Of a stretch of 14,865 nucleotides of DNA, positions 1-8,249 are shown piece after piece. A program made the translations under genes and the position numbers. Source of the stretch: Blautia sp. AF19-10LB (GTDB lineage Bacteria > Bacillota > Clostridia > Lachnospirales > Lachnospiraceae). Below the pieces are notes generated by a model. The model was not told the origin of the DNA. It saw only the letters and a list, made by a program, of their open reading frames with translations, and did no database searches. The first letter of the stretch is position 1; every line of letters begins with the position of its first letter. The DNA lies in contig NZ_QTWS01000054.1 in assembly GCF_003461245.1 (NCBI RefSeq), forward strand, positions 1 to 14,865. The letters are read 5' to 3'.

Positions 1-65
1 AAAAAGCTTTTGTTTATTTTATCTTAGCATCAATGAATGACCTTTACAAGACACTTTTTCCCCGA

Positions 66-84
66 GTTGTATCGGGTGTTTTTT
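66..84 (+). terminator. Intrinsic terminator, plus strand
   Basis: On the plus strand CCCGA and TCGGG form a 5-bp stem around a 6-nt loop (about 62-77), followed by TG and a run of six T. The minus strand has an A-rich rather than T-rich stretch after the same stem, so it would not terminate the large cluster. It therefore most likely ends a plus-strand transcript coming from the left of the window, converging on this cluster. The stem is short, so strength is uncertain. Confidence 0.5.
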
Positions 85-295
85 AACCTACCCGTTCCAC
101 ATAGCATACACTGTTTCCCTTACACTCAAATTCCGGACAAAGGGACAGCCATAGTCTTTCCAGATCATTGATATTCATAGCATCCAATTCTGTTTCATCT
201 TCCTCACCATAAATATTTACAAAACCGATCCGATATATGCCATACCCTTTATGTAGGTTTTTTACTACTTTTCTTCCTGCTCTTCGTATATTCAT
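83..295 (-). CDS. Small unknown protein, 70 aa, last gene of the cluster
   Basis: Function is not recognised. The protein starts with a basic stretch (RRAGRKVVKNLHKG) and continues with a likely beta-hairpin and an acidic helix (TELDAMNINDLERLWLSL), ending in a short strand with two Cys. Small proteins with a similar C-terminal pattern occur in clostridial mobile elements, but this is recollection rather than a domain assignment. The start codon overlaps the stop of the upstream 811-aa gene as ATGA, and the purine-rich end of that gene (GAGGAG, GAGAG) precedes it, so translation is probably coupled. No minus-strand terminator is visible after it, so the transcript may run on past the window edge. 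Confidence 0.75.
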   Translation of the reverse strand: MNIRRAGRKVVKNLHKGYGIYRIGFVNIYGEEDETELDAMNINDLERLWLSLCPEFECKGNSVCYVERVG

Positions 296-2727
296 AAGCT
301 CTCTTCTCTCCTCTCTTCTGCTTCCAGCAAAAATGTATTGCAGGTATAGCTTCCGGAAGCACTGACACCAGCGGCCCCTCCAAGGCTGTCCAGATACTGG
401 CTTCCATTTTTTGATGCAGAAATGTACATATAAAAGTTTGTCAAAACATAGTTTTTATTTTCCAGAACATTCTTATAACTGCTGCTAAGTACAAGCCTTG
501 CTCCAAGTTTTTCTGCTTTTTCTTTTACCAGCATAGCAGTTAAATTTACTGCTTTTCGTATTTCCTGTTCGCTAAGTCCGCTTTGATAATAACGTTCCAA
601 AAACAAAACCAGTTCTTCTGCTTTATTTTCATGTGGTTCGCTTTTGACAGTCACATCAACAAACTCAATCGTCTTCCTTTCATCCGCAGCTACAAAAGAT
701 CCCTTTGTCAGACGGAGGATTGCACGAAATACAATTTTACCATTGTGTTTGATAAATATAATTTTTTTATTTGCATCAAAACAGGATAACAGACAATCAC
801 AATTTGGACCATTCCGATAGGAAATACAGCTGCGCAGCGGTACTTCTCCTATCTGCATGACCGGAAGCAGGCTGTCCTCTTCCCAGATTTCCCATCCACA
901 ATCCACGCGCAGCAGTTTTTCTTTCCAGATTTCTTCTGTATCTCTTTTTATTGGAAAAGCAATTTCCCGTCCCAGATCTCCTCCATGGTATTTCAGCTCC
1001 ATGAATTTTCCTAATAACTCAGCATTTACGATTCTTCGGATTTCTTCCTTCTTTTTCGGCTGCCTGTTCAGAAAGGAAGTCATGATCTCAGCGCCACCTT
1101 CATAAATGAATTTCTGGATATTGGATTTATTTTCCGCGACAAAAGCATCCGAAATATTCAATTCTGTCTTTAAATTCTTCCAGGAAGGATCCTGGGCCAG
1201 CAGTTTGTCCATCAATGCAGGTAATCCGGAACAGCCATTTAAAAGATTCTGATTATGTAAAAGGAAGTAAACCTGATTATCCCTTGTAAGCTCTTTTAAA
1301 AGTTCAGTAAAATCCATTAAAAATATCAGAATCCATATGGCTGTTTCATGCCGAAGATCCAGAATGTTTTTAAAATCCTCCTGCATCCATCTGGAAAGCG
1401 ACTTTTTTGACAAAGCTTCTGCCAATCGCTCAATCTGATTTTCCTCTAATGCATCTGTCAGGCAGTCTCTTTTTATCAACTCACGGATTACCCGAAGACG
1501 ATCATCACTTTTGGAGTATGCTAAACGATCATACAGGTCTATATAGACTGCTTTTACATTGTACAGGATTTTCAATTCTTCAAATACACGAGGCTTCGAA
1601 AACAGTGATTCTTTACTCTTTCTCCAGGGAACTACCATATATTCACAATCCCTTAAATTTTGCTCGTTTAAAGTATTTAGATTCAGGCATCTTTTATAAA
1701 CCTCTTCATCCAGAATCAACGAATTCCTGTCAAGGTTTATAAGCCAGTCTCCATTCTTTCGCAAAAGTTCCAGGAAATGTTTCTTCCGTTTCGTAATGGC
1801 ATACAGGATAAGCTCTGTCTTTTCCAAAGTCAGCTCATAAAGATCTATATCTGGAAGCGGATTTCCATACAGAGTGTTCACATAGGCTGCCTTTCCATTT
1901 GAAATCTTTTTAAAATCTGCATCCGGACCTGTCAAAAATCTTATCAGCTTTGGAATGTCTGCATATAATGATTCGTTCCAAAGCCACAAGTGAAGAAAAT
2001 AGGCCTGCCATTCTTTTGGAATCTGAGTGAGAATCACTTCCAGTCCATTCCGAATTTCTTTTGGATGCCGGCTCAGTTCTTCCAGCTGTTTCTTATTTAA
2101 GCTTTCCGTTTCTTTACAAAACTCGGATAAATAATTTACAAGTTCCATCAGATCCTGCTTCAAAAGTAATGTCAATGATTTCTCATCCTTGAGTAGTTCA
2201 TAAAGAAGCTCCGTTGAAAAAGCCGGATTTATCAAAAGCATGCGTATCTTTATTCCCGCACGGGCAACATCAAACTCACCAATGCAGGTCTCAAGACTTG
2301 CTACAAGCTGTTTCTTTAACTCTTCTTCCGGTTCCAGAAAAGCATAATATTTCAGATAAACATATACGATCCGGTCCGGGATTTCCTTATCTGCCAGTAC
2401 CTTCTCAATCTTTTTATAGGGGAATTCGGACAGTTTTTCATTTCCTGCACATTCTATGACCATTCTGATGCGGTCTGGTTCTAAAATAGAAAAATCCTTT
2501 TTGTTCATTTTCCCCAAATAGCTGAGTATTTCCGGATCGTCCATCAAAGAAGAAATCGTCTCCTCATTTAACCCCTCCATCAGACTGGAAAGTTCCTGCT
2601 GATTTACCAGTCTGACCGCATTCATACAGGAATCTTCCCCTTTCTTTCCTATCAGTTTCAAGGGAATTGCTGCATTTTTCATTTCCCTGTAAATATTCAT
2701 GTGCTTTAATATTCTTTCAATCATCAT
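292..2727 (-). CDS. Large unknown helical protein with a Cys-containing C-terminal module
   Basis: An 811-aa protein of unknown function. Residues 1 to about 600 look all-helical and rich in Leu, Lys and Glu, like an irregular helical-repeat scaffold. The C-terminal 200 residues differ: after CGWEIWE (about 610) comes PLRSCISY with Cys634, then a Cys-rich stretch (C643, C645, C649), strands reading KIIFIKHNGKIVFRAILRL, and near the end QYLDSLGG. The order Cys-Ser, LL, K-x-F, GKIV-x-RAILRL, then Y-D-x-LGG resembles an uncharacterised module I recall at the end of large bacterial repeat proteins, and more loosely PcfJ-type proteins of conjugative plasmids. This is not a firm assignment. The first ATG overlaps the previous stop as ATGA; the adjacent second ATG (2724) is better spaced from the AGAGG site. 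No signal peptide or membrane segment is evident. Confidence 0.88.
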   Translation of the reverse strand: MMIERILKHMNIYREMKNAAIPLKLIGKKGEDSCMNAVRLVNQQELSSLMEGLNEETISSLMDDPEILSYLGKMNKKDFSILEPDRIRMVIECAGNEKLSEFPYKKIEKVLADKEIPDRIVYVYLKYYAFLEPEEELKKQLVASLETCIGEFDVARAGIKIRMLLINPAFSTELLYELLKDEKSLTLLLKQDLMELVNYLSEFCKETESLNKKQLEELSRHPKEIRNGLEVILTQIPKEWQAYFLHLWLWNESLYADIPKLIRFLTGPDADFKKISNGKAAYVNTLYGNPLPDIDLYELTLEKTELILYAITKRKKHFLELLRKNGDWLINLDRNSLILDEEVYKRCLNLNTLNEQNLRDCEYMVVPWRKSKESLFSKPRVFEELKILYNVKAVYIDLYDRLAYSKSDDRLRVIRELIKRDCLTDALEENQIERLAEALSKKSLSRWMQEDFKNILDLRHETAIWILIFLMDFTELLKELTRDNQVYFLLHNQNLLNGCSGLPALMDKLLAQDPSWKNLKTELNISDAFVAENKSNIQKFIYEGGAEIMTSFLNRQPKKKEEIRRIVNAELLGKFMELKYHGGDLGREIAFPIKRDTEEIWKEKLLRVDCGWEIWEEDSLLPVMQIGEVPLRSCISYRNGPNCDCLLSCFDANKKIIFIKHNGKIVFRAILRLTKGSFVAADERKTIEFVDVTVKSEPHENKAEELVLFLERYYQSGLSEQEIRKAVNLTAMLVKEKAEKLGARLVLSSSYKNVLENKNYVLTNFYMYISASKNGSQYLDSLGGAAGVSASGSYTCNTFLLEAEERREESL

Positions 2728-4862
2728 GCTACCTCTGCCCTTTCTATTAATCCGTTAATCTCCGTTAACTCCATGCATTCGTCCTGGTACATATTTTCTG
2801 CCAGCTTAAGAAGATACAGAGCTTCCTTTTTTGCCATAGGCTTTTTCGCTGTTCCTGCGAAATCATCTTTTAAATACGAGGAAACGATCTTACAGTAGAG
2901 TTTCTTATAGCCATATGAATACCGCCCGTTCTTGTAAAACTCATAAATAGACTGAAGCTCCTTATCCGTTTTCCTGTTTTCCCGTAACATCTGGTTAAAC
3001 TGCTGTTTGATGTTTTTTTCAGTTTTCCAGCGTTCCATCCGTTTTTTCTGTTCCTTCAGCCATTCTTTCCGTTCCTGATATCTTTTCCGATCCTCTTCTG
3101 TCATATATTTCTGATACAGGGTTTCCCTTCGATAAGAATCGCTTATAAATGGGAGAAGCAATTTGGAAAGCTCATATGCTTCTGACTGTTCCATCCAAAG
3201 TGCTGTACTTTCCTTTAAAAGTAAGGCCGTCAGGTATTCTGGATAAATATCCGGATATTCATAAAAGAACTTCTTTTCTACCATTGAAAACAGTTCCCGG
3301 TGTTCCTCTTTTCCCAGAACTGGCGAAAAAAATTCGCACTCTCTATGTTGGATAGCATAGTATCCCAAGGAGAAAGTTTCCTTTAAAATCCTCCAGGGGC
3401 TTAAGAATTCACATCCATCCATTCCAATCTCATTGATCAGAAATTTCAGCATAGGATAGGAATGCTCATTACAAAGACCCTTTATTTCACTTTTTAAATA
3501 TCCTGCCATAAATTCCCATTTCTTTTCCAAATCTGGATCTTCATTTTTATAATCCTTTACAAACTCTTCCAGATACTTTTTTCCATCCAAAATCCCATGC
3601 AGGATCAGCCGGTTGAAAACCACATGTAGTTCCGGCTCACTCTTTTTCCAGAAAACATCCTGGTATCTTTTTCCTGTAAGGTTTTCATAACGTTCCAGAT
3701 ACTTCAACAAACTTTTCGTACTGTATGTTTTGCCTTTCAGAGTATCTGTAACACACGCTTCAAATTCTTCCGAAGAGAGTTCTTTTACCAGAGGATCCCA
3801 TTTTTCTTCTGTCAGATCAATGTAGTGCCACTCTTCCGGTTCATTACTTCTAAATGGAAACAACGTAAGAAACGTTTTTACATTTTCCACCCTGAACGTT
3901 TCATTCATGCATTTTTCCAGCCGTTCTTTACCGTCGATACGGACAGAAAGTTTCCCATATGTTCTTAAAATCCGTGAACAAAGTACATAAGCTTCTTCTG
4001 GATATGTCTCTTTTCCGGGCAAAAATGCCTCTAATACATTCAGACCAATTTTTTCTGCTGTCAACCCGGAAAGGCTTATCCGATCGGGTCTCTCTACAAA
4101 ATACATCAGTACAAAATTTAAAAAAGCGGTCTCTTTGTCGGAATATCCAAACATACGCATACGTTTTTCCAAAACGGCATCCGCATTTTTAGCATTTGTG
4201 CCTGTTAACTTTACCAGCAGTTTCAGGATATCCAGATCCTTTTTACGATACCCTTTAAGCTTTGTCATTACTTTGCCTACCATCCACACGAAAAGATTCC
4301 ATTCAGTAAATACGGATATCTTCCGGTTCTTTGAAAAGCTGTCAGCAAGCCTCTGTTTTATGCCTTCCCACAGTGTTTCATCATCCGGAAGGATGGACAT
4401 GGCAAACAGCATTTCTTCTGCTCGCTCAAATGGATACGCATGCATGGCCTGTTTCCACCAATTCTTTTCCTTTTCCTCACAGATATAATTGATACTGATC
4501 AAAAACAGGTCTTTCTCTCCAAGAATCTGTTTCATCTTTTTCCAAAACAGATCCTTTTGAGTTCCATTGAACATACAGGTCTCCTGCAAAGGCATCATCC
4601 TTGCCAGGGCAAGTCCGAGGGCACGGTATGTCTGCTTTGTCAAGGTCAGATGTTCTCCGATGCGCTCCAGGACTTCTCCCGGATAGTGCAGTCCATAAGC
4701 GGTTTCCATGTCTACTTTCGGCTTTTCCAGAAACATATCATTTTCTTTTAATTGCATATAAATTTTATATTTTTCCTCATTAGATGACAGCTTATAGATC
4801 AGGTTCGTCATCTGCCGGTATAGAGTAATATCAAGCCATTCTTCATAAATCTTCCATTCCAT
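2724..4862 (-). CDS. Large unknown helical protein with coiled coil
   Basis: A 712-aa protein, predicted soluble and mainly helical, rich in Lys, Glu, Leu and aromatic residues. I recognise no enzyme motif. Residues roughly 590-635 are a highly charged, probably coiled-coil segment (KRYQERKEWLKEQKKRMERW); a Tyr-rich patch (YKNGRYSYGYKKLY) follows, then a helical end. The chosen ATG at 4862 sits seven bases after GGAGG; an upstream in-frame ATG at 4916 lies inside the preceding terminator hairpin and lacks a ribosome site, so it is unlikely. The stop overlaps the next start (ATGA), so this and the 811-aa protein are probably made together and may act as a pair. Its transcription must pass the terminator at 4888-4914. 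Confidence 0.88.
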   Translation of the reverse strand: MEWKIYEEWLDITLYRQMTNLIYKLSSNEEKYKIYMQLKENDMFLEKPKVDMETAYGLHYPGEVLERIGEHLTLTKQTYRALGLALARMMPLQETCMFNGTQKDLFWKKMKQILGEKDLFLISINYICEEKEKNWWKQAMHAYPFERAEEMLFAMSILPDDETLWEGIKQRLADSFSKNRKISVFTEWNLFVWMVGKVMTKLKGYRKKDLDILKLLVKLTGTNAKNADAVLEKRMRMFGYSDKETAFLNFVLMYFVERPDRISLSGLTAEKIGLNVLEAFLPGKETYPEEAYVLCSRILRTYGKLSVRIDGKERLEKCMNETFRVENVKTFLTLFPFRSNEPEEWHYIDLTEEKWDPLVKELSSEEFEACVTDTLKGKTYSTKSLLKYLERYENLTGKRYQDVFWKKSEPELHVVFNRLILHGILDGKKYLEEFVKDYKNEDPDLEKKWEFMAGYLKSEIKGLCNEHSYPMLKFLINEIGMDGCEFLSPWRILKETFSLGYYAIQHRECEFFSPVLGKEEHRELFSMVEKKFFYEYPDIYPEYLTALLLKESTALWMEQSEAYELSKLLLPFISDSYRRETLYQKYMTEEDRKRYQERKEWLKEQKKRMERWKTEKNIKQQFNQMLRENRKTDKELQSIYEFYKNGRYSYGYKKLYCKIVSSYLKDDFAGTAKKPMAKKEALYLLKLAENMYQDECMELTEINGLIERAEVA

Positions 4863-4887
4863 CCAATTTCCTCCTGTTTTCCCATAT

Positions 4888-4914
4888 AAAAAGGGGACTG
4901 TTCGCCAGTCCCCC
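4888..4914 (-). terminator. Intrinsic terminator inside the cluster
   Basis: On the minus strand GGGGACT and AGTCCCC form a 7-bp GC-rich stem around GGCGAAC, followed directly by TTTTTATAT. It starts 11 bases after the stop of the 159-aa gene and ends 25 bases before the next start codon. No sigma-A-like promoter fits between it and that start, so the last three genes probably depend on readthrough or on a promoter inside the upstream gene. Confidence 0.8.
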
Positions 4915-4924
4915 AAAATTGTTC

Positions 4925-5404
4925 TTATGCTGCCAGGATAATCTTCTTTTTCCGGCTTGAATAAGTGATCGCCATTGTAGAATGTTCCATGCCTCGCTGT
5001 TTCTGGTATTGCTTTACATCTGCATAATTTGTAAACGAAAGGATCTTACCATTTTCCTCTAACAAGTTCTCTTCGTTATCTTCCATATTTTCACTCCCGC
5101 AGGAAGCCAGCGTCCAGTTTACATGGCAGACATAACAGGACATGCCTGCAAATCCCAGATACTTATGTACATACTCTTCCGCTGCCTCAGCACTCGGAAA
5201 ATAACGTGCATACTCCAGGGAACGGCAAACGATCCGGTCTTTGTACCATCCGGCAAAATACCGGTTCTTTTTCAGTTCAAGTACATACCCTGTCAGATAA
5301 ATCTTCTGTAAAGCATTTTCTTCCTCGTCCATCATATCAAGAAGCTGTTCCGCATAGATTTTTTTCCATTTCAATGTGTTCTTCTTTATTCTTTTACGCA
5401 GCAT
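4925..5404 (-). CDS. Unknown 159-aa protein
   Basis: Not recognised. It has a very basic N-terminus (MLRKRIKKNTLKWKKIY), then an amphipathic helix and a central part with RYFPSAEAAEEYVHKYLG, a pattern common in small strand-helix folds. MSCYVCHVNW follows (Cys90 and Cys93), with further Cys at 60 and 102, so a metal site is possible but incomplete. An acidic stretch follows (about 105-120), and the C-terminus is basic. The ATG at 5404 has GAGGAGG nine bases upstream; the longer frame from 5431 has no ribosome site and would begin inside the Shine-Dalgarno region. It overlaps the end of the 226-aa gene by 11 bases (ATGCTGCGTAA), which points to coupled translation. It is the last gene before the internal terminator. 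Confidence 0.8.
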   Translation of the reverse strand: MLRKRIKKNTLKWKKIYAEQLLDMMDEEENALQKIYLTGYVLELKKNRYFAGWYKDRIVCRSLEYARYFPSAEAAEEYVHKYLGFAGMSCYVCHVNWTLASCGSENMEDNEENLLEENGKILSFTNYADVKQYQKQRGMEHSTMAITYSSRKKKIILAA

Positions 5405-6074
5405 TATCTTTTTCCTCCTCAGTTCCCACAATGAGTTTTTCTATCATTCTGTACAAGTTCCGGAAATTTCCAGCCTGTCTGCGGCGTGTCATGCAATCCT
5501 GTTCAAATGCCCGGATCACAGCAGAAGTTCTTGCAAACAGTGTGAAGATTTCCTCATCTTTCAGCTGTATGGTAACCTCTTTTTCTTTCCGGTAGCTGTC
5601 TTTTTTACAATACTGCCCGCCATTGGCATTATGCATCGCTACACCGGTGCCATTCTGTATCCTGACAACCCACGGATAATTTAAAACTTCTCCTTTGTTG
5701 TTGCGAACCTTCCTCTGTATGGAAAATACTGTAACTCTTCCCGTGTTGGAATTTTTATCCTCGCAAAAGATCTTTTGCTGGAAGAATTTAAATTCCTGTA
5801 CATTATTCCATATACGGGAGTACAGGTATTTTATGATTTCCGGGCTCAGATTTGCATAAACGCTGATGCTGTCTTCTTTGCTGTAGTCAACCATGACAGC
5901 GCGGATCCTGGAATAATCGCTGGCAAAGTCTTCGTGAAAATGCCAGAAATCCTTTGGCTCTGCCATCCGCAAAAAGCTATTAAATTCCAGTAACGTATTC
6001 TGTGTCTTATGAACACAGATCTGTTTTGATACATCCGTATTCTGTTCTTTTTCTTTCCTGTTTTTCCTGTTCAT
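5394..6074 (-). CDS. Unknown 226-aa protein after the VWA gene
   Basis: No family recognised. The first 25 residues are polar and basic (MNRKNRKEKEQ). The middle alternates strands and helices and contains NYPWVVRIQNGTG (132-144), a distinctive Trp/Gly turn that looks like the core of a conserved beta domain. The rest is helical and ends acidic (GTEEEKDNAA). No signal peptide or membrane segment is present. The ATG follows the stop of the VWA gene by two bases, and its AGGAGG site lies in the last codons of that gene, so the two are translationally linked. The tight link suggests work alongside the AAA+/VWA pair, for example as substrate or adaptor, but no motif proves it. Confidence 0.82.
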   Translation of the reverse strand: MNRKNRKEKEQNTDVSKQICVHKTQNTLLEFNSFLRMAEPKDFWHFHEDFASDYSRIRAVMVDYSKEDSISVYANLSPEIIKYLYSRIWNNVQEFKFFQQKIFCEDKNSNTGRVTVFSIQRKVRNNKGEVLNYPWVVRIQNGTGVAMHNANGGQYCKKDSYRKEKEVTIQLKDEEIFTLFARTSAVIRAFEQDCMTRRRQAGNFRNLYRMIEKLIVGTEEEKDNAA

Positions 6075-6076
6075 CC

Positions 6077-8230
6077 TTACCTCCTGATAAAACGCAGCAA
6101 TTTCTTTGTCAGAAGAGCCGGAAGCTGTTCAAGATCCGTAATATCCAGAAAAGATTCCTCATAAATTTCCTGAATTGCTTCCTTGTCGCTTCCGATTGCA
6201 GCCGCCTGAAAGAATACTTCCTGCTGCAACAGCTTTTTCCGAATCTTCTGAAGGTCCCTTTTTGCCCCTGTGCCTCCATACTGGTTTGCATTAGGTGCAC
6301 CATCACTGATCACAAACAGCAGTTTCTGCTTTTCCGGTCGTTCTAAAAGCCGGCTGCCAGCATACCACAATGCAGTTCCATCCCGGTTGCTTCCATAAGG
6401 CTGCATACCAGCGATCCGGAACCGATCCTTTTCATCCGTTTCAAAATCTGCGCAGCAATGCAGATACACCGTTTCGTCTTTCAGGTTCTCATGCCGGTAT
6501 CCATCTGTATGATGTCCGCACACCAAAACCGGTATTTCTGATTCCATACAAAAATCATACAGGCAAAGTGCTGCAAGAATGGCATGATCCATCCGTTCCC
6601 CACACATGGAAAAAGAATTATCGACCAGCACAGCCACACAGATATCCAGCTTTTTTCCTGGCTGTTGTTTCTTAAATACTGCCCCAGACGGTGCAGCTAT
6701 GTTTCGAAGATCTACCCGACGTCCAAGAAAAAGCTTATGTTCCGTGCGTTCTTTCTGATTTTTCAATATAGGAAGCAGTTTCAGGCGAAGTCTCTTTTTT
6801 ACCTGTTTAAGCTGCCCCTCATACTTTTCTGTCTGTAATTTTAAAAAATCTGATATCTCGGTCTTACGGCAAAGTTTTTTCTGTACCAGGTCATGGCCTT
6901 CTTCAAACGGTATCTCCATCAATTCCTTTTGAAGATGTTCGAAAATTTCTTTCTGTATCTTCTCGTCAAGCGTCTCTTTCGCCATTTCATAAAGGATTTT
7001 TTGCAAGGCATTATCACTGGATGCTTCCGTTTCTGAGGCAGGGATGCCACATTCATTCTGTTTGTCTTCGAAGCCACCAGACTCCCTGACACATTTCGGA
7101 AGATTTTCACACAGCTGCTGCAGGAACTTCTGAAGTTCTGCAGTACGCCCGTATTCATGGCCTTCCGTTTCCTGATCCTTTCCGTTTCTTTCTGTTTTGT
7201 CTTCTGTTTCCGACCCCTGTTCCGTATCCTCTTTTCTGATCTTATCTTCATTTTGCTCAGTCTGTGCCCCTGTGTTACCCTGCTTTTCTTCCTCCGGTTC
7301 TTCTTCGGATTCATTCGGGTTTTCCTTTTGCCCTTCACGCTCTTCCTGTTCTGGCTTTTGCTCTTCATTTTCTGTACTGTTCTTCTCTATTTCATCTATG
7401 ATTTCCGCAAAATATTTCCAGATCATCAGAAGGATATGGTTGGTGGCAAGATATCTCTCCATGTCATCTGCTGCCTTTCCCGCTTCATCAATGACCGGCA
7501 TAAGCAGTTTTAGTGTATCAATAAGCTCGTAATCCGCACCATCCCAGGCATTGACCCTTGAAGACAAGGCATACTGTGCACACAGGTTCATAAGAATAGA
7601 TAACCTGTCTTTCTCCGTTTCCAGCATTTCCCTAAGTGTTGGAAGCCATTCCACATTTCGGTCGCGATTCATAAGGATTCCCCTGCGGATGCTTCCCGGA
7701 AAAAGGGCGCACATCTTCTCTTCTATGTACATATCATTCAAAAGATTGCTGAGATAGGATGCTGTCTGCAGAAAGATAGAAAGGATTGCTTTATCTTTTC
7801 TTTCAAAGTAGACATTCATTGCATCCAATGCCTCTTTTTCCTGTGCATTTTCCGGTGCTGGCTCCTTTGGATACCAGCTGCCATTTAACATATGCTCGGC
7901 ATACCTTTTTCTAAGTGCAGAATCCGTATACCGGTAATGTCCGCATTCATGTCCCAGAATCCCGATCAGGCTGTCACTTTTTAATTCCAGTGTCAGAAAA
8001 CTTGACGTAATCTGGTTTCCAAGATTTACGGCAACTGTTTCTCTCTGATTCCATCCTGCAATCCCTGAATTTTTATCATCGTATAACCGTAATGTAGTCA
8101 ACTTTCCACCCGTGATTTCATGCCCGATCGAGGTCAAAAGATCACGATACTGCGGCGTATGAAATACTTTTTCCGGTGTCAGTTTTTCTTTCTCTGCACA
8201 TATCCGTTTCCGGTATAAAGCCTTTTTCAT
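6077..8230 (-). CDS. CobT-like protein: HExxH metallopeptidase-like domain plus VWA domain
   Basis: A 717-aa protein in three parts. Residues about 1-275 carry a gluzincin-like zinc motif, H94-E-C-G-H98 in LGHECGHY, followed by N165-D166-x-x-I-E170, where a third ligand would be expected. Residues about 280-360 are a low-complexity acidic stretch dominated by Glu, Gln, Lys and Asn. The C-terminal VWA domain (about 525-717) has a complete MIDAS: D537-x-S539-x-S541, T619 in RDGTALWYAG, and D643 in VISDGAPN. The latter part closely resembles CobT of aerobic cobaltochelatase, and an acidic linker before the VWA is also a CobT trait. There is no cobalamin gene nearby. In this family the VWA protein binds a MoxR/CobS-type AAA+ ring, here encoded just upstream. 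The start at 8230 has GGAGG at good spacing; an in-frame ATG at 8362 lies inside the ATPase gene and has no ribosome site. Confidence 0.92.
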   Translation of the reverse strand: MKKALYRKRICAEKEKLTPEKVFHTPQYRDLLTSIGHEITGGKLTTLRLYDDKNSGIAGWNQRETVAVNLGNQITSSFLTLELKSDSLIGILGHECGHYRYTDSALRKRYAEHMLNGSWYPKEPAPENAQEKEALDAMNVYFERKDKAILSIFLQTASYLSNLLNDMYIEEKMCALFPGSIRRGILMNRDRNVEWLPTLREMLETEKDRLSILMNLCAQYALSSRVNAWDGADYELIDTLKLLMPVIDEAGKAADDMERYLATNHILLMIWKYFAEIIDEIEKNSTENEEQKPEQEEREGQKENPNESEEEPEEEKQGNTGAQTEQNEDKIRKEDTEQGSETEDKTERNGKDQETEGHEYGRTAELQKFLQQLCENLPKCVRESGGFEDKQNECGIPASETEASSDNALQKILYEMAKETLDEKIQKEIFEHLQKELMEIPFEEGHDLVQKKLCRKTEISDFLKLQTEKYEGQLKQVKKRLRLKLLPILKNQKERTEHKLFLGRRVDLRNIAAPSGAVFKKQQPGKKLDICVAVLVDNSFSMCGERMDHAILAALCLYDFCMESEIPVLVCGHHTDGYRHENLKDETVYLHCCADFETDEKDRFRIAGMQPYGSNRDGTALWYAGSRLLERPEKQKLLFVISDGAPNANQYGGTGAKRDLQKIRKKLLQQEVFFQAAAIGSDKEAIQEIYEESFLDITDLEQLPALLTKKLLRFIRR

Positions 8231-8249
8231 TCGTTTCCTCCATCCGTTT

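Noticed and set aside
3..86. Plus-strand frame open from the left edge to TAA at 84-86
   Set aside because: Only 27 codons, runs through the terminator hairpin; other frames stop earlier. Cannot be supported as a gene end.
7157..7532. Plus-strand open frames of over 110 codons
   Set aside because: They mirror the low-complexity Glu/Lys/Gln codons of the VWA protein linker, lack ribosome sites and translate to skewed Ser/Phe/Leu-rich text.
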